Source: Tilletiaria anomala UBC 951
Lineage: Eukaryota > Basidiomycota > Exobasidiomycetes > Georgefischeriales > Tilletiariaceae
Assembly (NCBI RefSeq): GCF_000711695.1
Contig: NW_013546991.1
Span: 91,450 to 155,449 of the forward strand
Reading direction: 5' to 3'
Length of the DNA stretch: 64,000 nt
Part shown: positions 35,630 to 45,970 of the stretch, piece by piece
Position numbering within the stretch: the stretch's first letter is position 1
How the letters are laid out: each line of letters begins with the position of its first letter
Notes under the pieces: model-generated
Told to the model about the DNA's origin: nothing
Databases searched by the model: none
What the model saw: the letters and a program-made list of their open reading frames with translations, nothing else
Position numbers and translations under genes: made by a program

Positions 35630-38518
35630 TTAGCCGGCGAGCACGTCGCTGGCGGATGGGTCGCTCACTGAGCGAGCACACCAGCTGAATCCCTTTGAGA
35701 GCGCGAGCCCCAGTCAAAGTCGGGATAGACGGTGCACAGCACCGAAAGAAGCTATACGAGTGGGGGCTTGGATGTTTGAGGAAGGGGCACTGGTAGACTG
35801 GTGGAAGGATGAGCCGGTCGCCACCGCGCGGGATGCAGCTTGAAACGGGGTTTACCGTAACGCGCGGCTCGATGGCAAACCAGCAGGAGGTTCTCTGATG
35901 AGAGGAGATCGCAGGGATGGAGTCGAGCGTGACAAGCTTTAGATGCTGGATGGCGATCAAAGCACCAGTAGGCACGAGGAACAGCGGTCAGGGCGAGGGA
36001 AAGAAACAGCGCCGCGACGTGGCGGGCTACGATGCCATCTTTGGCTCCCCCAGCAAGCGGCAAGCTGTTTGCTGTGCAAGGTGACAGCGATGCTGATCAG
36101 GTCTGGATGCAGTTGCGGCTGCTAAGGATGGCCCCCTTTCCTATATGGCCTGCTCTCTCCAAAGCAAGCAAACACCACATGGTCGGAGCTACAGTGTCGT
36201 TGTAGTCAGCGTGTTGATGGCCCAAATGGCCACTCTTCACGGACTGTTGCTTTGGGAGGAGGGATCCTTGACTCGCTAGGCACTGCACCCGTCTTGGCAA
36301 GTCCATGTATCCAATGCCACCAGGGCAGTGTCTAGCACGCGCGTTGGCATGGCCGCAGCCAAGCTTGTGTGCATATTGTCTGTTTGCAGCAACAAAAGCA
36401 CTGCACCAGGCAAGTGGGTCTCATTGCCCCCAGGCGGGACAAAAAAAGAAAACAAACCAAGAGGAGAGCTGCGATGCAGTGTCTCAAACTCTCAGCTCCT
36501 CAGCAACTCACTTTGGACACTGATCCACCACTGCTAGCCGCCAGGGGTTACGACGACCAGGCGGGTCAAGGATTCTTCGTCTTTTCTCGGTATTCGCAGC
36601 GCCTATTTGGTGAGTCTTCCGGTAATTTGGTCATGAGACCCTTGTTTGTTGGAGATCTGCTGCAAAAATCCGGGAAATCTGCATAATTACTACCTACGTG
36701 TCTTCCAAGTTCACCGAATCCCAGACGTTGGCTGCACCTGGACAGATTAGCACCAAGCCCCACGAAGGGGGTGACGTCAAGGGTTGCGTGGATAGGCTGT
36801 TTGATACTTCATTTGCTCAGCGCGCCCCCTCATAAGCATCGGACGAGCGTCGAAACATCTCGCTCGGTTCGGTTTCGTTCTTTTACAAACTCCGGCACCC
36901 AGGCTGAATATTTGATGGACGTCTCAAAAGTTCCTGCAGCAGAACAAGATGGCGATCAACGCAAACACCTCCAGAATGCGCTCATTTGACGTATCTTACT
37001 GTGGCCTGATTGTATGACTGGCTCCGTTTTTGCTAGCCTTGGGAAGCCCATGGAGCTCATGAGATCGACAGGAAGAAACCTGTGGGTCCTCGACTGCTAA
37101 TTCTAGAGGCTCAAGCTGGGATGCAATGGTACGTTGCAGCCAAGCAAAAGGGCATGTGTCGCACGGCTTCCAAGTATAAGTCTTCCGCAAAGATTTTCAA
37201 GTACCCCGATGCGAAGCGCCAGCGGCCTTTCTCTGGTTTGGGGATACGTGCAAGGCGTCGCGAAATTATGGCCATCCTGCTTGCGCGAGCTCGAGGAAAC
37301 TATTAGAAATCCGAAAGCCTTCCATCTTTGATCAATTTCCAGACGAGTCTGCACACGACCCTTACAATGATCTGTAGATCAGAACGACAGATCGCTCAGG
37401 AGTAACTAAGCAACATTGAGCATCTTCTCTAGCCAGGACCGACGAAGGTCCCACTTTCGGACAAACCTTTGGTCATCGTCATTAATGCTCTGATCGTGCC
37501 GAGCAACGTCCCATTCGGCTGTTGGTCCCAAGTCATTGCAGTCGGTTCTTTATGCGCATTCCACATATCGTCTTCTTATATATTGAGACCACAATGAGCA
37601 ATGCTTGTCTGCCTTCCTTTTCCCACCAGGGCGCGCACGCAGAGAGCATCTCTCGCTGCTTCCCGGTTCGAACTTCGATTCCAGTCACTTTTCGAAGTTT
37701 AAGCCTTCATCTCGGGCCTCCTCAAGGACAAGGTCCACACGTGCGCAAAACGGAGGAAGGTTTCTTTTGCAGGCATCACCAGGTAAAATGCTGGTAAAAA
37801 TCCAAAAGACTCACTCATCATTTTGCCGGCGCTATGGAAAAGACTACACTCGAAAGAGCCGTAATCTTAGCCTGTGGCCCTTCGAGCTTCAACACGAGCG
37901 TCCGGAGCACTTCGCGGCTATTCCATTTTAAATACTCCGAGTTCAAGCGAACGGACTGTGAGGAGTTGTTCTGCTTGCTGAAGGCCTTAGGGTAGGTGAG
38001 TATTGAAATGCTTGTGTAGAATAGATAGACATGGTCTGCGACAAAAACCACATCTCCATGATCAATTTCCTCGTTTCGTCCTATTCACAAGTGCCTTCCC
38101 ACGAGATTTGAATATTTTGTAAGGACTTCATGAAGCACTCGGAAACACGGTTTGCATGATCTAGATCCACAAGCATCTATGGAAGAGAAGCTGTTTCTGC
38201 GACTATCGTGTTCAGGTAAGCTGGACAAAGTGTCGTTGCTGCATTTGAGCGGAGCCGCGCACTATCCAATCCATCCTGGCTCACGTAAGCCAACCCGACT
38301 TCTACGAGCTCCTTGCTGAACATTTTACATCTTGGTCCTTGCCTGGGCTTTGTTCACCTGCACCTGCACCAGCACCGTCAGCTTCAGTTTGACAAGATCG
38401 GGCCTTGTTGACAATCGTCGAAAAGCACAAAGTGGATCTGAAACATGATTAAAGGGAGTGGAGAGGAACATGATTAGGAGAGCAAAGTACATTCGAGATG
38501 ATAGGCCAGATTCTCTGA
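35630..38518. other. 2.9-kb intergenic region
   Basis: This stretch lies between the SPA2 start and the stop of the Atg22-like gene. Many short frames occur on both strands, but none shows family motifs or a splice-supported extension. It probably includes a long SPA2 leader and promoter. A copy of an 11-bp motif shared with the cluster to the right lies at 38249-38259. Confidence 0.45.
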
Positions 38519-40488
38519 TCAATTTTTTAGCTTTGGCCCTCGCGTGAGCAGAGGTTCAGGACCCCTTGCCCGCTGCTCCTCATCTTGGTGACGTTCACTC
38601 TCCACCAGGGCAGCGCCCCGCACATCGTCGGTCCACCATGCGAGGGCAATGCAGATCAGGAAGGCGGGCAAACACACCGCTGCCAGAAACGCGAAGGGGT
38701 GAGTAGTCGGTTCGCAATAAGCACGAGAAGATGTCTCACCTGCCGGAAGTCGGATATTATTGGTTGCGTTGACGATAGGACCGTTGATGACCTGAGGAAT
38801 CCAGGTCGTAGAGCACGAGAGAACGAGCTGGAAACCAAAGAATCGAATTTCGGATCCTTTGGGAAAGAGTTCAGAGAAGAGGACGCGGAAGAGAGGCGAA
38901 ACGATAGCGCCGGCAGCGTTCTGCAGGACCGCCATCAGGTAGAACTCCCAGCGTTGCTTGAAACCAATTGCAATGTGGGGTGACATGCCGAGGATTGCCC
39001 AAAAGGCAATGAATGCGACGATGGAGTAGCTGATGATCGCCCAATGGCGTAGAGTTAGGGAGGTGCGAGGGAAGATGTAGCGCCAAGCAGTGCCAACAAT
39101 GATAGATACGCCAGGCCCAACCATCGAGTAGCCAGTGAACTCCAGCAGGCTGGGTCGGAAGGTGAGGTTGAAAAGCGTGCCGGTCACAGTGCCAAAGGCG
39201 AAAAGAGTGTCGTTATAGATGGTGTAAGCTAAAAGGAAGCGGAAGGCGTCCGGGTAGCGATAGACAGCCTGAAACATCTGTGCAACTAGGTCGGTTGCAT
39301 AGTGTGCAGGGAAATGAACAGTGTATAGAGCATTGTATATCAGTTACGGGACACTGTTCCAATGATCCAAACCACTTACACGTCGTGAAAGGAAGCATGA
39401 ACCAAGACTTTCCTTCAGGAAGTGGCCGTCCGGATGGGCTTGGAAGGAACGGCCAGGCAACAAGCGCCAAAAAAAGGCAGACTGCACCAGCCACAGTTGT
39501 CATGGTGAGGCCCGCCGCAGTCGTAGCGGAAGCGACGATGAGGCATATGACGACCACATAGAATATTAGGATACTCAGGTTGAGAGAGTTGCTACCCCAG
39601 ATACTCATGCGCACGCCTCGGATCTCGCGATCCATGCGTGTGCTAACTGTAGCGTGCATCTGCTCTGCAACGACCAGATTCCCTTCGGTGCTCGCCTCAA
39701 CTTCAACATTCTTGCTCTCGGACGCTTCTTCGTGCATCTCACGCATGCAGTAAGGGATGAAGATATTGCCCCATACCTGGACAAGGAAGCCGATGATGTT
39801 GAAGACAACGTAGAGGCCAGCTAAGGTGTTATAGATGCTCGTTGAGTAGCCGGTGAGGGCCGTGATTGGAAGGCAGAGCGCGCCGTAGACGATGATGAAG
39901 AAGATGTACTGCTCCCGCTTGTAATCTGAACAATGCGGGGATGTGCGTCAAGCTTGGCTTTCAACAGTGATGGTGGTGTGAAAGAACGGCACCTTTCACT
40001 CACCTGTGTAATCACCGATGCCAGCAACAATAAAAACCAAAGCCCCAGAAACGGCATAGGAGATTGCGTTGAGGTAAAGGATGAAAGAAGTGAGGTTGAT
40101 GTCGCCCGCGCCGGCCATCGGCACAAGACAGGTAGTGGCAAAAAAATCGCAGCCGCTACCGGGAGCGTTACCGGGCTCGTGCCCGATGAGGTAGCCAATG
40201 TTTTGTATTTGAAAGCTAACATAAGAAGCGTAGCCTCCAAAGGCGGGTCCCGTCTGATAGAAAGCCACACCATGTCTCAGTATTCTTCTATGCGTATGCC
40301 AGATAAACGAGTTTGATCTGACCGAGTTGGCCGACCTGGGAGATAGAGGTACGCACCGCGAAACTGGATGCTCCATACGCCAGCTGGTAGCGACGCATAC
40401 GTTGCTCGAGGGGGAGATCGTTACTTCTTGGCCACTTCCATGGACAGAAGCGTGCCCACGACATCGGCAGTGACGGGATTCTGATCAT
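38519..40488 (-). CDS. Atg22-like vacuolar-type permease (MFS superfamily)
   Basis: Five exons (40488-40357, 40253-40004, 39925-39380, 39285-38740, 38679-38519) join to 544 aa. The exon 3/4 join gives PFTTFAQMFQAVYRYPDAFR, a hallmark of the Atg22 family. Other landmarks are RRYQLAYGASSFA at the start, NIGYLIG, VWGNIFIPYCMREMH, PLPEGKSW and SELFPKGSEIRFFGFQLVLS, with about 12 membrane segments. Yeast Atg22 exports leucine and other amino acids from the vacuole after autophagy. The last intron is 60 bp and keeps frame; retaining it would insert 20 residues before the final helix. The gene lies head to head with the isocyanide synthase, 615 bp away, so it may serve that cluster (substrate or product movement). 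This is inference. Confidence 0.86.
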
Positions 40489-40518
40489 CCCGGATGCCAG
40501 TCCTGAAGTCTGTTCTGG

Positions 40519-40562
40519 TGTGGAGCTTAGGTGGAGCTCATGTGGAGCTTATGTGGAGCTTG
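40519..40562 (+). repeat. 4 x 11-bp tandem repeat in a divergent promoter
   Basis: Four back-to-back units of consensus TGTGGAGCTTA occupy 44 bp. Units 1 and 3 are identical; unit 2 differs at two bases and unit 4 at one. They begin about 30 bp upstream of the Atg22-like start. Confidence 0.85.
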
Positions 40563-40723
40563 TGATGAGTTAGGGAAATCAATTCTGCCTCCGGTAGGTG
40601 AGCACATGCAAGGGTCTTGCTTTAAAGACAATTGAGATGAGTTTCCATTGGAGTCATGCAAGGTTGTCAATGGTAGCTCATCGCGTGACTGGGCCTGTCA
40701 AAGTCGGCTCGAAGAAATTTCAT

Positions 40724-40770
40724 AACGCTCCGAACAACGCTCCGATGAATGCAAAGAACGCTCCGAAGTT
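40724..40770 (+). repeat. Three copies of AACGCTCCGA
   Basis: The decamer AACGCTCCGA occurs three times within about 47 bp, with unequal spacing. It lies midway between the divergent Atg22-like and isocyanide synthase genes. Confidence 0.75.
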
Positions 40771-41103
40771 TCGTCGGTTGATACTGGAGAGTGGCAACGC
40801 TGCGTTATTGCGTGGACGTGCCTCATTTTTGCCCAACTGCCATTTCGCACTCCTCGGCTCAATTTGGTTTATGTGATCGTAGCCAGTGCCGGTCTGGGGG
40901 AGGTGGCAGTTCTGCTAACGGCAGTTTGATACAACGTAGATATTCACGAAGGTGAGGTCCCCGTGATGCAATGCAGAGAAGGTGCCGAGTTATGCTCTTA
41001 AGGCGGCGGAGGAAGAGTACAAAGAGTGTGAGGGTCATCGAGTCCTTCGGACCGCTCCTGATTTTGTCCACCACCGTCACAATCACCACGCCCCGATCAA
41101 AGC

Positions 41104-43362
41104 ATGACATCCCTCAATAGACTTACCAGCGCGGCGTTGCTAGAGACTCCCGTCAAAGTCTTGAGGACAGTGAGTGTATGACCTTGGGAGCGTTTTGCTT
41201 TAACTTGGAGATTGTCCTGAGAAGAGAGCAAAGGAAGCAAGGTGGATTCGCAAGTCTCTGATCGCCTTCATTATCCCTTTTCGCTTGCTAGGCCTCAGCA
41301 CCTCACCATGAAGTGCTAGGAACCTATATCTGTGATCACAATGGCCATGTACAGGAGTCTTTCGGCCGCTTGGCACCCACGGCCGCTGCCCAAATCTGCC
41401 TCAATCGAGGTGTCCGTTTGTCGTTTGAGCCACATTCCCTTCCATCGTACGCCAACATTCTGACCAACTGGGGCTTCAATGCCTACTTCGATAAGTTTGA
41501 CGACGGCAACATCGCGGAGCTGTTGACTCTTTTTCCGTGTTCCAATGTGGTTTTCCTGCCTCTTGGACCCACTCAACCCGCTATGCAGTCGGTGTGCCTG
41601 CTAGAGATGAGCGTCGGCGATCGCATCATTGGCGTTGCCATTACTCAGGCTGACTACCTCGGAGAAGCCCTCAGCATAAGCACCAATCACGTGCCATGGC
41701 GCTGTCTCCATCCTCGGGCTGACGTGCGTCTATGTGCCTTATTCACCCTACAAGGAGCGACCAAATCTCTCAGCAACGGGCCGCCGCTTCTCAGATCGGC
41801 GATCGACGTCGACAGTATAGTGGAGCAGGTTGTAGTCAACTTCGAACAATCCTTGAAGCACACCCCTGCCGTTGATCACTGGGACGACTTCTCGGACAGT
41901 CATGATACTGCCGGCGTGGGCGCTCTCCAAGGCAGGCGCAGATTCGCAGCAACAGTCCGCAATTTCGTCGTGAAGGGACAGCCCATCCCCTTCGTACTTC
42001 CTGCTTTCCCTTGTAAGAGCAGCAACAAGGTCGGTGACGTCGACGCAGCGAAGATCGGGGGCTGTCAAACATGTCCTATCCACTGACAGATTCTCCCACC
42101 AACCAGGACAAGATTAGCGGCCATCTGCCCGACAAAGGCGAAGATCTTGCTGCACAGACGCTTTGCCTCTTCGCTCGAGGTGTGCAGGACGTCTATCTAC
42201 CAGGCGCCATTATCCATATCGTCAGCGATGGTCACACTTTCTCGGACTTAAGTGAGCATCATGCCATGCGATTTAGTGCGCTTGAGATATTCTTACTACT
42301 CCCCCTTTTAGTCGGTGTCGACGACGCAGTGGTTGACGAATACACTGCAGCTCTGAAGCTCATCTTTAAGCGGCACGACCCGACTGGCTCCATCTTTCGC
42401 TTTCACGGTTTGGATGATCTGCTTTACACTTCGCCATTTGGGATAGAGACACGCCATGGATTTCAGGGCACCGCCTTGCCCGATCTCATGCGCCTTGCAC
42501 TCAGCGCTTTGTGGGGTCCGGAGAACATGTCCCAAATGGACGCTTCCATATTGAAGCAGTGTCAAGGGCGAGTGTCTGATGAATTGGCCTCAAATGCATG
42601 CTCCGCATTGATTTCATATCTCTCCCTTGCAATCGAGAAGGCTCTCCCGTTTCCTTCTCAAAGACCTGGAGCAAGTGGACAGCCTTCAGCATCTCAGCAA
42701 GTCTCAGCGCAAAAGGCACGCCATGGAAGCCGCTAAAGTCATGGTTGCAGTACGTGGAGGAGATATAATCAGCCACTGCGCTGGTCGCTGACCAGGTGCT
42801 TTTTTTGTGTGAATCAGCGCAACGAGGCTTACTCGAAGTAAGTGGACGCAGACATTGAAAGGGGATAAATGATTGACATGTACCTACCCTTGCGTTCCAC
42901 CCCCTGATAGGCTTGTCGAAATATCCTTTCCTGCGGCAGTCCGGCTCAGCATTCACCCGTGAGCTTGTAACACATTCAAATGCTCCGTTTTAGTGGCTGA
43001 CCTTCCGTAATCTGCCTAAAATGCATGGCCTCAGCCACAACAACAGCGGACCCAAGTACGGCGTTACGCTCATCCATCCTAATTTTCGCAGCTCTTCCCT
43101 TTTCGGAAAAGGCGGAGATCTTATCTCGGACCAGTCTATGGGTCACACACCTACGCCATGGCACAATGTGACCCTCCTGGTAGAGGTGGAGGAAAAGGGA
43201 AGCCCACGCTTTGCTTTCATGCATCGCACCAAGCTCATGGACCATCAGCCAAGTCCTGCTCATCACCTCGTCTGGGTCCCCATGCGCTGGGACGAGTCTG
43301 AAGAAGGAGCAACCGGGCTGAGCGATGGAGGGTACTTTTGCTTCCAGCGAGCAGAGGTCTGA
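41104..43362 (+). CDS. Dit1/PvcA-type isocyanide synthase
   Basis: Eight exons are proposed: 41104-41169, 41292-42029, 42107-42251, 42312-42573, 42638-42749, 42818-42837, 42911-42958 and 43035-43362, for about 572 aa (yeast Dit1 is 536). All joins keep phase. The 42573/42638 join rests on a weak donor and could be wrong. The C-terminal two-thirds match the Dit1/PvcA family: VLPAFPCKSSN, then DKISGHLPDKGEDLA, IVSDGHTFSDLIGVDDAVV, FLLKDLEQVDSLQHLSKSQR, NEAYSKLVEISFPAAVRLSI and TPWHN. Bacterial members convert the alpha-amine of Tyr or Trp to an isocyanide using ribulose 5-phosphate. Yeast Dit1 makes N-formyl-tyrosine for the spore wall. About 180 N-terminal residues are not recognised. Exon 6 is only 20 nt. 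The gene anchors the cluster. Confidence 0.85.
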
Positions 43363-44218
43363 GGCTGAGTTTGGGGCAAGAGCCGCAGGAGGTGAGGGAT
43401 GCCAATTAGTCGGATCTCCTCCACTTTTCGCTAAGCCGCGGCTTTCATTTTCTTATCTCATATCGTTCAATAGCGCAGGAATCGTGGGCAAAACGGCGCC
43501 GCTGACGGGACCAAAGCGTGGTCAGACTTTAGAGTTGTCGGCAGCAGTCTTCCTTTCTTGGGAGCAGCAAGGCAGAGAGTGGGAGCAACAGACCTTAATA
43601 TCATTTTTATCATCATACGTAAATGCTTTGAGCCATGACGGATACACTACCCGCAAGTAATATTTCCGATTTTAGAATGCAATTCCCGCCAGTGTCATAG
43701 GTGTCATGTCCTTGGACCACTCACCCTACTTTGACGGTCCAAGAACGCGACGCGCAGCTGATATTGGCAAAGGTACACCTGGATCAACTCGCAGATGAAT
43801 CTGGATGGTCAGGGTATTTGTCTTCGATGTATAGGGCGGAATTTGGTTGCGTTTTTGCTAGCGATGGGTGTGCATGGATGAGCGAGATGATGGCGTTTAG
43901 GAGGTGAGTGGATATGGCGATTGAACCGATGATCACAGGAAGGAGGTGTGGTACCAAGAATAAATGAAAGCTCCGAGTGGCGTTAATTTAGGAGAGCCGA
44001 AGGGCGAAGTTGAGCGGAGCTGTCGGCCGAGACTGCGCCGCGTAGCTTGTCGCGGCTCCGCGGATCCACCTCCAGAGGGAGCTGACTCTGCTGCTGGGTC
44101 AGAAAAGCCTCCGAGATCATGTTGACACAGTGGGAAAGCTCCGATATATATAGTACTGGAATCTTCTAACATCTACCGTGGGGAAAGGATAGTGAGTAAA
44201 TCATTCATCCCTTCCACT
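43363..44218. other. Intergenic region inside the cluster
   Basis: About 850 bp lies between the synthase stop and the glycosyltransferase start. No gene was recognised. It contains a reverse copy of the shared GCGGAGCCGCG motif at 44051-44061 and a TATA-like ATATATAT at about 44144-44151, roughly 70 bp before the glycosyltransferase ATG. Confidence 0.5.
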
Positions 44219-45964
44219 ATGGTTCATTTGAGTGAGTACTGTATCAGATAGACGATTTCTCCGATCTTGCCGGCGTGGACTATCAGGATCTCATGCTAAA
44301 AGTCTTCTTCAACTCACCAGTCTTCATCGCTTCACCCTCTCCAAGTCATGTGCTCCCTCTTTACGGCATGGCACAGCGCTTCGCTGCGGAGCCTGGCGTC
44401 ACGGTCACGTTCCTCGCCTCAGATGTCACCGTGGGTAAGTCGCTGGACCAGTGACATGGATGTCGATGGTATACTTGCTAACAAAGAGAACATCTTTGGC
44501 TACAATAGCTGAGCTCCGCCGCCTGGGCGCCATCCCGGAAGTAGAGGCGGGTGCAGCTGCCTCTATTCGTTGCATTGGTCTTCCCTCAAGTGGGGCAATC
44601 ACCTACAGCGATTTGAAGAATGGTCCTGCTAGCCTTATGAAGCTTTACCAGGATCTCATCGATCCGGCTACGGTGGCACTGAAGGCATTGGCTGCGGGTG
44701 AGGAAGTGGTGGACGCCTGGGGGCACCGGTTTAGCAGTATTAGCCCTGCAGTGGCGGTCGTCGCCTCTCCGTTCATCTTCTTTGGCCCGCCGGTGGCCAA
44801 GGAATTTGGTCTTCATTGGGCCACTTTTCTCCATACTTCTCCTCCAGGTAGTGCCGTCACGCTGTGCCTTGCCGAAGCGGCTGCCAAAGCAGATGCTCCA
44901 GATACTGTGCTGCTTGCCGAGGGCATCGAATTGGCCGGTGTGGGCCACTTCGACTCCTCCGAGTTCATCAACGTCTTCGGCGAGGACAGGCTCGTGAAGA
45001 GCAGCCCTACGGTGAGAAACTTATCATTATTGTGGAGTTTGAATGGTGACGAGCTGACAATCACTGACCTTTCAGATCTGGCTAGCAACCGGCTTTAGAA
45101 CACTGCTCGAGCAGTCCGACAGCTTGCTATTGAACAGCACGCTATCCTTGGATGCAGTAGTTCTTCCTCACCTTCAACCTCATTCCCGTGCTCAGCCAAT
45201 CCCAATCTTCGGCGTTGGACCGGTCGATATCATTTCTACCAGTAAATCTTTTGAAGAAGAGAAGGGTTTCCTGGACTTTCTCTCGGAGCAAGAGAAGAAG
45301 GGTCGACCCTGCATCCTAGCTTCGTTTGGAGCCTTGGGATCACTCCTTGAGGCGGAGAAAAACGAGCTCATTGCTGCTGCCGCCGCTGAGACAGAGCTTG
45401 CATTCATCATCGCCGACAAGACAGCGCCTGCTCTTGAAGTCTCCTCTCGAGCACATGAGAACATCTTGCTTGCTCCTTGGATACCGCAGGGACAACTATT
45501 GGAGCAAAACAGTGTTCAGCTCTTCATCGGCCATGCTGGCTGGAATGGTGCCCTCGAAGCACTTCGTGCAGGCGGTGAGAAGGTTGTCGATCTCCATCTA
45601 GCTTTTTCTTTGCTGATTCGCATCAACCTTCACAACTTTGTTTGCAGTCCCCCAGCTTGTTCGCCCGTTCAAGGCTGCAGAGCTAGTTGTAAACGCCCGT
45701 TACCTGTCTGACGTGCATAAGGTTGCTCGCTACGTGTCGAGTTCGGAGTCCAGTGGCTCTCACGCGATGAGCTACGCTGATGCCTTCGCCGCCTTCCGCA
45801 ACGGCTCGCTCGCCACGCTTGCTAGCAACGCTCGTCAAATCGGAATTCAATTGTCGGCAGATCTCGCTCCTGGAGCGTCTCGTGACCAGGAGGTTCGCAG
45901 GTGGCTGGAGTCTCTAGGGACGAGAGACGTACGCTTGGGGCAGGAACAAAATCAAATCATGTAA
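44219..45964 (+). CDS. UDP-glycosyltransferase (GT1 family)
   Basis: Five exons (44219-44231, 44321-44433, 44514-45011, 45076-45574, 45648-45964) join to 479 aa. The first exon is just 13 nt (MVHL plus one base) and joins to IFIASPSPSHVLPLYGMAQR, placing the acceptor-binding His of GT1 enzymes near residue 13. The C-terminal donor-binding motif is clear: LLAPWIPQGQLLEQNSVQLF, then GHAGWNGALEALRAGVPQLV, followed across the last splice by RPFKAAELVVNARYL. Such enzymes move sugar from UDP-sugar to a small acceptor in the cytosol. Its place between the synthase and the P450 suggests it decorates the cluster product. The acceptor is unknown. It ends 6 bp from the convergent P450 gene. Confidence 0.88.
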
Positions 45965-45970
45965 TTTGAA

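Larger units (their letters stand above)
40489..41103. promoter_or_regulatory. Divergent promoter between the Atg22-like permease and isocyanide synthase
   Basis: This 615-bp region separates two divergent genes and must carry both promoters. It contains two sets of short direct repeats, listed separately: four 11-bp units at 40519-40562 and three copies of AACGCTCCGA between about 40724 and 40770. Neither set lies in coding sequence. Repeats of this size could be binding sites for a cluster regulator, but no regulator gene is seen in the window. Confidence 0.5.

Noticed and set aside
41308-41319. ATG at 41308 in a good context as the synthase start
   Set aside because: It meets a stop after two codons. 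The exon at 41104-41169 joins in phase to 41292 and keeps the long frame.
42071-42736. Separate gene starting MSYPLTDSPTNQ
   Set aside because: The first 12 residues are intron sequence. The Dit1-family reading continues from the upstream exon by a 77-bp intron.
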